64,000 nucleotides of DNA from Candidatus Rokuibacteriota bacterium (GTDB lineage Bacteria; Methylomirabilota; Methylomirabilia; Rokubacteriales; CSP1-6), in contig QHSL01000066.1 of assembly GCA_003220435.1 (NCBI GenBank), positions 92,738-156,737 of the forward strand, read 5' to 3'. A program made the position numbers and the translations under genes. The notes beneath the pieces were generated by a model, which was not told the DNA's origin, did no database searches, and saw nothing but the letters and a program-made list of their open reading frames with translations. Position 1 is the stretch's first letter. Each line of letters starts with the position of its first letter. This document shows positions 41,074-48,897 of this stretch, piece by piece.

Positions 41074-41566
41074 GCCGCCGGGCCTTCTCGGTGGTACGGC
41101 GGGCGGAGAGCTTCGTCGCGCCGCTGTTCGTGTGGAGGTGCTTCAGGTTGCCCAGCTCCTGGAGCGCTTCTTTCATCGCGGCCGGAATCGCCTCGGAGCT
41201 CAGCGTGCCGTCCTCGTTGATGCGCGCGTACACGCGGGTGGCTCGCCCCTCGCTGACGGGCGCGCCCGTCACGGCGTTCTTCGCGACGCAGTTCCAGTGC
41301 AGGGTGTGGACGCCGATCTCGGCGAGCGTGATCGTGGTCAAGATCCGGTCGCCGTACGCCGCCGGACCGATGAACCGGAAGTGGATCTCGCCCATCACGA
41401 AGGTCGTCCGGTCGTTCTTGATCATCTGCTCGATCGGGTAGCCGATGATGCGGAACAGCTCGTGCTCGGTGTCGTTGAACCACGCCACGATCCGGGGGTA
41501 GTAGACCAGGCCGAAGGGGTCGGATTCGCCCCAGTTGACGGTGATCTCCTTCCAGTACATGGCCAT
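41066..41566 (-). CDS. Acyl-CoA thioesterase (4HBT hot-dog fold)
   Basis: 166 aa hot-dog protein. The 4-hydroxybenzoyl-CoA thioesterase signature WGESDPFGLVYYPRIVAWFNDTEHELF lies at residues 11-37 with the catalytic Asp in ESDPFG. IHFRFIGPAAYGDRI and VARNA-like strands follow. It hydrolyses acyl- or aroyl-CoA thioesters in the cytoplasm. ATG 41566 is preceded by AGGAAGG. Its 3' end overlaps the convergent dienelactone-hydrolase-like gene by 8 bases. Confidence 0.9.
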   Translation of the reverse strand: MAMYWKEITVNWGESDPFGLVYYPRIVAWFNDTEHELFRIIGYPIEQMIKNDRTTFVMGEIHFRFIGPAAYGDRILTTITLAEIGVHTLHWNCVAKNAVTGAPVSEGRATRVYARINEDGTLSSEAIPAAMKEALQELGNLKHLHTNSGATKLSARRTTEKARRPT

Positions 41567-41709
41567 GGCGCCCTTCCTCCCGTCGCTCCCGGTTCGCCCC
41601 GGTATACGGGATGGGCACCTGGCCGTCAAGCCACCGACCCCTGGCGCCCGGCAGCCGGATGGCCTATCCTCGGCCAACCGCCGTGCACGTGACCGACACG
41701 GAGGACAGC

Positions 41710-42585
41710 ATGCCGACGGACAACCTCGACGCTGAGGTTCGGAGCCTCATGCCGCCGACGCACTTTTCGCGCCGCGGGTTCCTGACGACGACCCTCATCG
41801 CCGGGTTCACGGCGGTCGCCGGCCCCGTGAACGCTCAGAGCGTGATCACCACTGACGCGGCCGGCCTCACCGCCGGCGAGGTGAAGGTCCCGGTCCCCGA
41901 CGGCCAGCTGCCCGCCTACCGGGCGATGCCGTCGACCGGCGGGCCGTTCCCGACGGTGCTGGTCGTGCAGGAGATCTTCGGGGTCCACGAGCACATCAAG
42001 GACGTCTGCCGCCGCTTCGCCAAGCTGGGGTACTACGCGGTGGCGCCGGAGCTCTTCGCGCGGGTCGCCGACGTCACGAAGCTCACGACCCTCGACGAGG
42101 GCCGCGCCGCGGCCGGCAAGGCGCCGGACAAGCAGGTGATGGCCGACCTGGACTCGGCGGCGGCGTTCGCGAAGACGGAGAAGGGCGACACCGCGCGGCT
42201 CGGCATCACCGGCTTCTGCTACGGCGGCCGAGTCGCCTGGCTCTACTCGGCGCACAGCCCCCAGCTCAAAGCCGGTGTCGCATGGTACGGCGGGATCACG
42301 GGCCCGACCAACGACGGGCGTCCCAAGCACCCGCTCGATCTGGTCGACAGCCTGAAGGCGCCCGTGCTCGGGCTCTACGCCGGCGCCGACCAGGGCATCC
42401 CGAACACGGACGTCGAGAAGATGCGGGCGGCGCTGAAGGCGGCCAACAAGCCGTCGGAGATCGTGCTCTACGACGGCGTGCCTCACGGCTTCCACGCCGA
42501 CTACCGGCCGAGCTATCGCGAGAAGGAAGCCAAGGACGGCTGGCAGCGCCTCCAGGCGTGGTTCCAGAAGAACGGAGCCGCCTGA
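41710..42585 (+). CDS. Dienelactone hydrolase family protein with Tat-type signal
   Basis: 291 aa. The N-terminus contains SRRGFLTTTLIAGFTAVAG, a twin-arginine export signal. The mature enzyme has QEIFGVHEHIKDVCRRFAKLGYYAVAPELFAR, the cysteine nucleophile in GITGFCYGGRVAW, the aspartate in LYAGADQGIP and the histidine in VPHGFHADYR, the Cys-Asp-His triad of dienelactone hydrolases. ATG 41710 has GGAGGAC upstream. The stop overlaps the next start by one base (TGATG), so it is coupled to the flavin oxidoreductase. Possible role: hydrolysis of cyclic esters in aromatic breakdown. Confidence 0.92.
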   Translation: MPTDNLDAEVRSLMPPTHFSRRGFLTTTLIAGFTAVAGPVNAQSVITTDAAGLTAGEVKVPVPDGQLPAYRAMPSTGGPFPTVLVVQEIFGVHEHIKDVCRRFAKLGYYAVAPELFARVADVTKLTTLDEGRAAAGKAPDKQVMADLDSAAAFAKTEKGDTARLGITGFCYGGRVAWLYSAHSPQLKAGVAWYGGITGPTNDGRPKHPLDLVDSLKAPVLGLYAGADQGIPNTDVEKMRAALKAANKPSEIVLYDGVPHGFHADYRPSYREKEAKDGWQRLQAWFQKNGAA

Positions 42586-43601
42586 TGCGCTTCGGGATTT
42601 TCGGCAGCGCGCAGGCGCGCCGCGGCGTCCCCGACGTCGACAGCGGCGCAGGGTTCAAGGACTTTGTCGAGTACAACGTTCAGGCCGAGGCGCTCGGCTA
42701 CCAGAGCTCCTTCGTCGTCGAGCACCATTTCACCGGCTTCGGCCAGATCTCGGCGACGCTGAACCTCCTGACGTGGGTCGGTGCGCGGACCTCGACGCTG
42801 CGCCTGGGCACCGCGGTCATGGTGCTCCCCTGGCACAACCCGGTGCTGCTGGCCGAGCAGGTCGCGACCATGGACCTTCTGTCGAACGGCCGCGTCGATC
42901 TCGGCATCGGCCCGGGCTACCGCCACAACGAGTTCGCCGGCTTCTGCGTCCCGATGGAGGAAGCCGAGGAGCGCTTCGACGAGTCGGTCGGGCTACTGAT
43001 CCGGGCCTGGACGTCGGACGTGCCGTGGTCCCATCGAGGCAAGTACTGGCAGTTCGAAAATGTCGTGGTCGAGCCGCCGACCGCGCAGAAGCCGCATCCG
43101 CCCCTCTGGATGGGCGCCGGACGTCCGGAGTCGATCAAGAAGGTCGCGGCGCGCGGCTACAACCTCTTGCTCGACCAGTTCGCGCCTTTCGACCAGACCA
43201 TCGACCGCTTCAAGCTCTTCAAGTCCGAGGTGCAGGCGCTCGGCCGTCCGTTCGACCCGTCGACCGTCGCGGTGGCGCGGTCGGTGAACGTGGTGTTGAC
43301 CGATGCCGAGCGGCAGAAGGCGATCGAGGCGCGGCTGGCCGCGCGGCGGCGGACCGAGCGGCTCGCACAGCGGCCCGACGGCCAGAACAAGGCGAGCATC
43401 ATGTCCTACGCCTCGACCCTCGAAGCGGCCGAAGCCGGCACGCTCTACGGCTCGCCGGACGAGATCGCCGCCAAGCTCCAGACGCTGCGCGAGGCCGGGA
43501 TCGAGTACGTCCTCCTCAACAGCGTGGGCGGGCTCGAGACCCTGCGTCGCTTCGCGCGCGAGGTGCTACCGGCGTTCGCCGGGGCGTCCGTCACGGCCTG
43601 A
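42585..43601 (+). CDS. LLM-class flavin-dependent oxidoreductase
   Basis: 338 aa luciferase-like protein. Motifs: QSSFVVEHHFTGFGQISATLNLL, LRLGTAVMVLPWHNPVLLAEQ, DLLSNGRVDLGIGPGYRHNEF, YWQFENVVVEPPTAQKPHPPLWMGAG. Near the C-terminus LYGSPDEIAAKLQTLREAGIEYVLLNS. It uses reduced flavin and probably oxygen to monooxygenate an unknown substrate. Its end overlaps the convergent quinone reductase by 11 bases. Confidence 0.92.
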   Translation: MRFGIFGSAQARRGVPDVDSGAGFKDFVEYNVQAEALGYQSSFVVEHHFTGFGQISATLNLLTWVGARTSTLRLGTAVMVLPWHNPVLLAEQVATMDLLSNGRVDLGIGPGYRHNEFAGFCVPMEEAEERFDESVGLLIRAWTSDVPWSHRGKYWQFENVVVEPPTAQKPHPPLWMGAGRPESIKKVAARGYNLLLDQFAPFDQTIDRFKLFKSEVQALGRPFDPSTVAVARSVNVVLTDAERQKAIEARLAARRRTERLAQRPDGQNKASIMSYASTLEAAEAGTLYGSPDEIAAKLQTLREAGIEYVLLNSVGGLETLRRFAREVLPAFAGASVTA

Positions 43602-44580
43602 GCAGGAGCCTTCCCATCACCGCCCCGCTCTCCAAGAGCGTGTGGGCGCGCGCGGCCTCGGCCAGCGGCACACGCTCGTGGATCGCGGGGCGGATCGTGC
43701 CGTTCCGCAGCATCTCGAGCAATGCGTTCGTCGCGGCGCGGCGCGGCCCCGGGTCGTCGTCGAACGTATGCATCGAGAAGCAGCGCAGGGCAGGGCTCCC
43801 GCCCGATTTCCGCATCGCCGGCAACACCTCGGGCCCCGGCCAGCCGGCCAGGGACCCGTAGAGGATCACCAGCCCGAGTGGGGCCAGGTGAGCGAAGAGC
43901 TCGGCGAAGCGCGGGCCGCCGACCGGGTCGAGGATGAGATCCACCCCTTTGCCCTCGGTGGCCGCCCAGATCTGCTCGTTCAGTGTCGCCGCGTGGTAGT
44001 TGATCGCGGCGGTCGCGCCCTGGCGCAGCGCAAACGCGGCCTTCGTGTCCGACCCGGCGAGCGCGATCACGCGCTTCCCGGCCGCGCGCGCGAGCTGCAC
44101 GATCGCGGAGCCGATCCCGCCGGCCGCCGCCTGCACCAGCACCGACTCGTAGCCGAACCCACGCGTGGCGCTGTGGAGCAGGTGATAGGCGACCTGGTAG
44201 CCCGAAAGGGTCGCGACGGCGTCGAGGTCGACGCCGGGCGGAACGGCGTAGACGGCGCGCTCGGCCACCGCGATGTACTCCGCGTAGCAGCCGCCGCGGT
44301 GGACCAGCTCCCGCGCCGACACGTAGACCGGCTGGCCCACCTGCAGCGTGCGAACGGAAGCGCCGGCCGCGACGACCACGCCGCTCATCTCGATCCCGGG
44401 GATCGCGGGGAGCGGCGGCATCCACCCGTAGGTGCCGCGGCGCACGAGCACCTCGGGCATGTTCACGCCGATCGCGTGCGCCTTCACCAGCACGTCGTCG
44501 GGCCCGCCCACCGGCGTCGGCAGCTCCACGAAGCTCAGAACTTCGGGGCCCCCGGTCGTCTCGATGCGAATCGCCTTCAT
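43591..44580 (-). CDS. Zinc-free MDR quinone oxidoreductase
   Basis: 329 aa NADPH:quinone reductase-like enzyme. It starts MKAIRIETTGGPEVLSFVELPTP, has the substrate-domain block GVNMPEVLVRRGTYGWMPPLPAIPGIEMSGVV and the cofactor motif VLVQAAAGGIGSAIVQLARAAG near residues 145-165. There is no zinc-binding cysteine cluster. ATG 44580; a hairpin repeat begins 11 bases upstream. Reduces quinones or enones in the cytoplasm. Confidence 0.92.
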   Translation of the reverse strand: MKAIRIETTGGPEVLSFVELPTPVGGPDDVLVKAHAIGVNMPEVLVRRGTYGWMPPLPAIPGIEMSGVVVAAGASVRTLQVGQPVYVSARELVHRGGCYAEYIAVAERAVYAVPPGVDLDAVATLSGYQVAYHLLHSATRGFGYESVLVQAAAGGIGSAIVQLARAAGKRVIALAGSDTKAAFALRQGATAAINYHAATLNEQIWAATEGKGVDLILDPVGGPRFAELFAHLAPLGLVILYGSLAGWPGPEVLPAMRKSGGSPALRCFSMHTFDDDPGPRRAATNALLEMLRNGTIRPAIHERVPLAEAARAHTLLESGAVMGRLLLRP

Positions 44581-44590
44581 GTCCGGAGTG

Positions 44591-44642
44591 GTGCGCGCCG
44601 CAGGCCGTCACGGGGCTGGGCCCCGCCGGCCGAGGCGCGGCT
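44591..44642. repeat. GC-rich hairpin repeat upstream of the quinone oxidoreductase gene
   Basis: Family copy in reverse orientation on the plus strand (so forward relative to the minus-strand gene). It fills most of the 5' leader of the quinone oxidoreductase. Confidence 0.9.
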
Positions 44643-44722
44643 CGTATCGAGGATTCTAGCTCCGTTCTTCGCTTGACGGCTCGGCGGCCGGGGCGGTATG
44701 CCTTCGACGGGGGAGATATCTC

Positions 44723-45523
44723 GTGAGCGACGCCCGCACGACGAACGCCTACTGGGGACGCGACGGTCTCGAGCGCCGGATCCTCGACGCGCTGACGGCC
44801 GCCGGCAAGGACGTCGGCGCGCTGACGATCGACGATCTGGCGCCGGCGGACCAGTTCCACAGCGGTGGGAAGAGCGCGACCCAGCGGCTGGCGCGCCTGG
44901 CGCGGCTCGAGCCCGGTACGCGCGTCCTCGACGTCGGCGGCGGGCTCGGCGGTCCCGCGCGCACGCTGGCCCTCGAGTTCGGGTGTCGGGTGACCGTGTT
45001 CGACCTCACCGAGTCCTACGTGCGGACGGGCGAAGCGCTCACCGCGCGGCTGGGGCTGGCCGATCGCGTCACGCACCGGGTCGGCGACGCTCTCGCGCTC
45101 GAGCCGGGCGACTGGGACGTGGTGTGGACGCAGAACAGCGGGATGAACATCGCCGACAAGGAGGCCCTCTACGCCGGCTTCGCGCGCGCGCTGCGCTCCG
45201 GCGCAACCCTCGCGATCCAGGAGCCGATGGCCGGGCCCGTCCAGCCGCCCGCGTTCCCGCTGATGTGGGCGCGCGACGCCTCGGCGAGCTTCCTGCGCAC
45301 GCCGGACGAGATGCGATCGGTCGTCGAGGCGGCGGGGTTTCGGGTGGAGCGCTGGGACGACGTCTCCGCGGAGGTCGCGGGGCCGAGCGTCGCCGCTCCC
45401 GCCCACAGCATCCAGCGCATCGTGATGGGTGACGCGCTCGAGGCGATCGCGCGATCCGGCGAGCGCAACCGCGAGGAGAAGCGGATCGTGATGGTCCAGG
45501 CGGTCCTGAGGAGAATGCCATGA
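44723..45523 (+). CDS. SAM-dependent methyltransferase (sarcosine/dimethylglycine or UbiE-like)
   Basis: 266 aa. SAM motif [26 protein letters not shown] near residues 60-85 and [14 protein letters not shown], followed by [25 protein letters not shown] and [23 protein letters not shown]. The pattern resembles the glycine/sarcosine N-methyltransferase-like group, but the acceptor is not certain. The GTG at 44723 is the best start before the family block; GGGGGAGATATCTC lies upstream. It overlaps msrB by 4 bases (ATGA). Confidence 0.88.
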   Translation: MSDARTTNAYWGRDGLERRILDALTAAGKDVGALTIDDLAPADQFHSGGKSATQRLARLARLEPGTRVLDVGGGLGGPARTLALEFGCRVTVFDLTESYVRTGEALTARLGLADRVTHRVGDALALEPGDWDVVWTQNSGMNIADKEALYAGFARALRSGATLAIQEPMAGPVQPPAFPLMWARDASASFLRTPDEMRSVVEAAGFRVERWDDVSAEVAGPSVAAPAHSIQRIVMGDALEAIARSGERNREEKRIVMVQAVLRRMP

Positions 45524-45966
45524 CCTACAAGAAACCGACGGATTCGGAGATCAAGGCGAAGCTCACGCCGGCGCAGTACGAGGTCACCCAGTGCAGCGCC
45601 ACCGAGCCACCGTTCCGCAACGAGTTCTGGAACCACCACGAGCCTGGGATCTACGTCGACGTCGTGACGGGCGAGCCGCTGTTCGCGTCGACCGACAAGT
45701 TCGATTCGGGCACTGGCTGGCCGAGCTTCGTGCGGCCCCTGGAGGAGGCCAACGTCACGGAGCACACCGACACCTCGCACGGGATGCGGCGCGTCGAGGT
45801 GCGCTCCGCGGACGGCGACTCCCATCTGGGCCACCTGTTCGACGACGGCCCGGCGCCGACCGGTCTTCGCTACTGCATCAACTCGGCCGCGCTGCGCTTC
45901 ATCCCCCTCGCGAAGCTCGACGAGGCGGGCTACGGCAAGTACAAGGCGCTGTTCAAATCGTCATGA
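45520..45966 (+). CDS. msrB: Peptide-methionine (R)-S-oxide reductase
   Basis: 148 aa repair enzyme for oxidised methionine. [53 protein letters not shown] and the active-site [12 protein letters not shown] are diagnostic; the catalytic cysteine is Cys119. The two CxxC zinc pairs of many MsrB proteins are absent. Cys25 is a candidate recycling residue. It is coupled to the methyltransferase (ATGA). The stop codon overlaps the convergent histidine kinase by 6 bases. Confidence 0.95.
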   Translation: MTYKKPTDSEIKAKLTPAQYEVTQCSATEPPFRNEFWNHHEPGIYVDVVTGEPLFASTDKFDSGTGWPSFVRPLEEANVTEHTDTSHGMRRVEVRSADGDSHLGHLFDDGPAPTGLRYCINSAALRFIPLAKLDEAGYGKYKALFKSS

Positions 45967-48243
45967 GGTCGGCGGGAACCGCAGCCTGAACCGGCTGCCG
46001 CGTCCGACCTCGCTCTCGAGCTCGACGTCGCCACCGTTGAGAGCGGTGAGCTGCTTGACGATCGGCAGCCCCAGGCCGAAGCCCTTGGCCTTCGTGGTGT
46101 AGAGGGGCTCGAAGATCCGCTCGAAATCCTCGCGTGGGATCCCGCCGCCCGTGTCCGACACCGCGAGCTCGAGGCTCCCATCGGCACGCCGGCAGGTTTC
46201 GACGGTGAGTCGGCCTTCGTCGGGCATGGCCTGCTCGGCGTTGCGCACGAGGTTGCCGAGGATCAGCGTGAGCTGGTGCGGATCGGCGTGGAGATCCGAC
46301 GACTCGTCCATCAATCGCAGCACCCGCTCGACGCCGTCCGGCGCGCCGTTGCGCTCGAAATAGTCGGCGACGATCCGGTTCAGGCTCGTCGCCACCGGGC
46401 GAGAATCCGGCACGCGCGCGAAGTCGAGCAGCTCGGTGATGATGCGATTCGATGTGGCGACTTCCCGCTCGAGGATCGCGAGATGCCGGGCCATCCGCTC
46501 GTCTTCGGCCGCCTGCATCCGGATGTAGTAGACGGAGTTCTTGATCACGCCCAGCGGGTTGCGCAGCTCGTGCGCCACGCTGCCGGCGAGCTGGCCCAGC
46601 GTCGCGAGCCGCTCCTTGCGCACCAGCTCCTCGCGCGCCGCCTCCAGCGCGGCCGTGCGCACCCGCACCTGGTCCTCGAGCTCCTCGGCGTGGTGCTTCA
46701 CGCGCTCCTGGAGCCGCGTCTGCACGATCGCGATCGCGAGCTGGGTCGCCGCCTCGCGGGCGATACCCACCTGCTCGGGCGGGAACTCTCCGCTCGGTCC
46801 CCCGAAGCTGACCGAGCCGATCAGCTCGCCGTGGGCGATCATGGGGACGACCATGTACATGCGGACGTCCGAGGCCAGCAACGCCTCCGCCTCGGGGCTC
46901 TGGGCCAGCGAACGGACGTCGATGATCTGCGGCTCGCCCCGTCGGAGACCCTCCAGATCTCCGGCCAGCGCCAGCGGATAGCGGACGCCGGGGCCGAGGT
47001 GGAAGCGGCGGCGCCCGACCGCCGCGAGCCACTCCACCTCGCCCTTTTCCAGATCGAACAGGTTGACGATCGCGCGCGGCACGTCCAGCAGGTCGCGGAG
47101 CCTGCGCAACACCGCCTCGGCGATCGTCACGGGCGGTTGCCCGGAGATGATCAGGCGGTCGATCTCGTGCAGGATGTCGAGCCGCTCGGCGTACTTGCTG
47201 CGCTCGGCCTCGGCGCGCGCGTGCTCGCGGCTGGCTCCGACCAGCGCCGTCGACAGCGCGGCGATCTCGGTGACGCCCGACGCGACCGGCTCGATGCTCT
47301 GGCCTCGGCCGATCTGCTCGGCGGCGCGCGCGAGCGCTTCGATGGGCCGGCTGATCCGACGGCTGGCCCACAGGGCGACGCCGAGGCCAACGAGCAGGAG
47401 TGCGGCGCCGGCGCCGAGGACCGCGCGGAACGGTTGTCCGAAGACTCCGCCCGCGAGGGGGACCGTGATCGCCGCGGTCCAGCCGAACGTGCGCGAGCGG
47501 CTGAACGCGGTCAGCGCCGGCGTTCCCTCCGCGGTGGGGCCGCGGAACGTTCCCTCGGCCACGCCCCTCGCCGCCTCGACGAGTCGCGGCGCGACGGGCT
47601 CGCCGATGGGTGACTGGCCGCCGGCGCCCGCGACGACGCGGTGGCTACGGTCCACGATGGTGGCCGTCCAGTCCGAGAGGACCCGCGGTCCGGTGACGAG
47701 CTTTCCGATCGCGTCTGGGTTCAGCGCGGCCGAGAGAACCCAGCGGACCTCACCGCCGCGCACGACGGGGACGCCGACGCTCACAGCGTGTCGCTTGGTC
47801 AGCGGAGACTGGAACAGGTCCGACACGTTGGGCGCCCGGCCTTCGATCAATCGCTGGAACGGCTCGGTCATGGCCGGCGGCGGCCCGGGCAGCGCGGACC
47901 CGAAGGGCTCCGTGGTGATCAACAGTCGCCGGCCGGTGACGTCGAAGAGGCTGATCGCCCGCCACTCGTCGCGAGCCGCGAGCGCTCGGATGCACTGCCG
48001 GTGAAACGCGGCCAGATTGCCGGCGTCCAGGTGCTCGGACGTGCCCAGCACCGCGAGCGCGGTGATCGTGGCCTCGAAGTGTCGGTCGAGGGCCACGCCG
48101 AGCGTGCGCGCAGCGTCCAGGAGCGCCTGCTCCGCAGCGGCGTTCTGGTCGCGGTCGTGCCGGTAGACCGCGACGGCGGAGAATGCAAGGAGCGGGGCGA
48201 GCGTGACGAGGACGAGCAGGGCGAGTGATCGCCTGAACCCCAT
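45961..48243 (-). CDS. Sensor histidine kinase with CACHE, HAMP and GAF domains
   Basis: 760 aa membrane sensor. TM1 lies at residues 5-24 ([20 protein letters not shown]), then a periplasmic CACHE-like domain (25-260), TM2 near 275-295, HAMP ([21 protein letters not shown]), a GAF domain (about 355-500; [20 protein letters not shown]), a coiled-coil and the kinase core. The phosphoacceptor is His558 in [12 protein letters not shown]; the ATP-binding boxes are [23 protein letters not shown] and [12 protein letters not shown]. There is no receiver domain and no adjacent response regulator, so the partner is elsewhere. I chose the ATG at 48243 because the promoter at 48260-48289 would cover the alternative GTG. 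Confidence 0.92.
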   Translation of the reverse strand: MGFRRSLALLVLVTLAPLLAFSAVAVYRHDRDQNAAAEQALLDAARTLGVALDRHFEATITALAVLGTSEHLDAGNLAAFHRQCIRALAARDEWRAISLFDVTGRRLLITTEPFGSALPGPPPAMTEPFQRLIEGRAPNVSDLFQSPLTKRHAVSVGVPVVRGGEVRWVLSAALNPDAIGKLVTGPRVLSDWTATIVDRSHRVVAGAGGQSPIGEPVAPRLVEAARGVAEGTFRGPTAEGTPALTAFSRSRTFGWTAAITVPLAGGVFGQPFRAVLGAGAALLLVGLGVALWASRRISRPIEALARAAEQIGRGQSIEPVASGVTEIAALSTALVGASREHARAEAERSKYAERLDILHEIDRLIISGQPPVTIAEAVLRRLRDLLDVPRAIVNLFDLEKGEVEWLAAVGRRRFHLGPGVRYPLALAGDLEGLRRGEPQIIDVRSLAQSPEAEALLASDVRMYMVVPMIAHGELIGSVSFGGPSGEFPPEQVGIAREAATQLAIAIVQTRLQERVKHHAEELEDQVRVRTAALEAAREELVRKERLATLGQLAGSVAHELRNPLGVIKNSVYYIRMQAAEDERMARHLAILEREVATSNRIITELLDFARVPDSRPVATSLNRIVADYFERNGAPDGVERVLRLMDESSDLHADPHQLTLILGNLVRNAEQAMPDEGRLTVETCRRADGSLELAVSDTGGGIPREDFERIFEPLYTTKAKGFGLGLPIVKQLTALNGGDVELESEVGRGSRFRLRFPPTS

Positions 48244-48259
48244 AGGTTCTGCGTCACCC

Positions 48260-48289
48260 ACTATAGACCGTGCAGACCGGTCAGCCCAA
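48260..48289 (-). promoter_or_regulatory. Sigma70-type promoter of the histidine kinase gene
   Basis: On the minus strand TTGGGC (48289-48284) and TATAGT (48265-48260) are separated by 18 bases. Transcription would begin near 48253, about 10 bases before the ATG at 48243, implying a very short leader. Confidence 0.55.
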
Positions 48290-48316
48290 GAAACGGGCAG
48301 GGCCCGCCCTGAACCC

Positions 48317-48865
48317 TTACGACGTCTTCAGCACCTCGGCGCCCTGGCCGGCCTCGAGCTCGCAGGCGTTGACCGTCATGCAGAGCATGCTGTAGTAACC
48401 GATCGCGCCGGTGAGCTGGATCAGCCCGTCGTTGCCGAAGCGCGTGACCAGCGCCTTGAACGTTGCGTCGTCGACCCGGTGCTTGCGCAGGAGCTGGCGC
48501 GTGAAGTCGACGATCTGGGCGTCCTCGGGGGGCAGGCCGCGGCTCGAATTTTCGCGGATGGACGTGATGGTCGACTCCGGCACGTTGAGGCGCCTGGCCC
48601 CGCCGGTCTGCGCGCCCCAGACGTAGAGCGCCTCGTACTCACGCGCCACCGTCATCGCGGCGAGCACGCGCACGCGCATATCCAGCGAGCCCTCGAACCG
48701 CACGTAGGCGCCGAGGTGCGCGAGGCGGCCGGCCAGCTCCGGTGAGTGCAGGAACATCGTGAACGGGCCCTGCAGCGCGCCGCGGCTCGCCACGATGGAG
48801 TCGACGATCGCCTGATCCTTGGCGGCGACCTGGTCCTTGCGGGTGATCGGTGTCAGCCTTGCCAT
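48317..48865 (-). CDS. Carboxymuconolactone decarboxylase family protein
   Basis: 182 aa. Helical CMD-fold protein: GPFTMFLHSPELAGRLAHLGAYVRFEGSLDMRVRVLAAMTVAREYEALYVW and a C-terminal repeat-like ...LVTRFGNDGLIQLTGAIGYYSMLCMTVNACEL. The peroxidase-type CxxC is not present, matching the decarboxylase or uncharacterised subgroup. ATG 48865 follows AGGAGGAGCTC. A truncated hairpin-repeat end lies upstream at 48882-48894. Confidence 0.85.
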   Translation of the reverse strand: MARLTPITRKDQVAAKDQAIVDSIVASRGALQGPFTMFLHSPELAGRLAHLGAYVRFEGSLDMRVRVLAAMTVAREYEALYVWGAQTGGARRLNVPESTITSIRENSSRGLPPEDAQIVDFTRQLLRKHRVDDATFKALVTRFGNDGLIQLTGAIGYYSMLCMTVNACELEAGQGAEVLKTS

Positions 48866-48881
48866 GAGCTCCTCCTCTGTT

Positions 48882-48894
48882 TAGCCGCGCCTCG
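48882..48894. repeat. Truncated end of the hairpin repeat
   Basis: TAGCCGCGCCTCG matches the first 13 bases of the repeat consensus and then diverges. It lies 16 bases upstream of the CMD-family start. Too short to be certain, but it sits at the same location relative to a start codon as the full copies. Confidence 0.4.
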
Positions 48895-48897
48895 TGT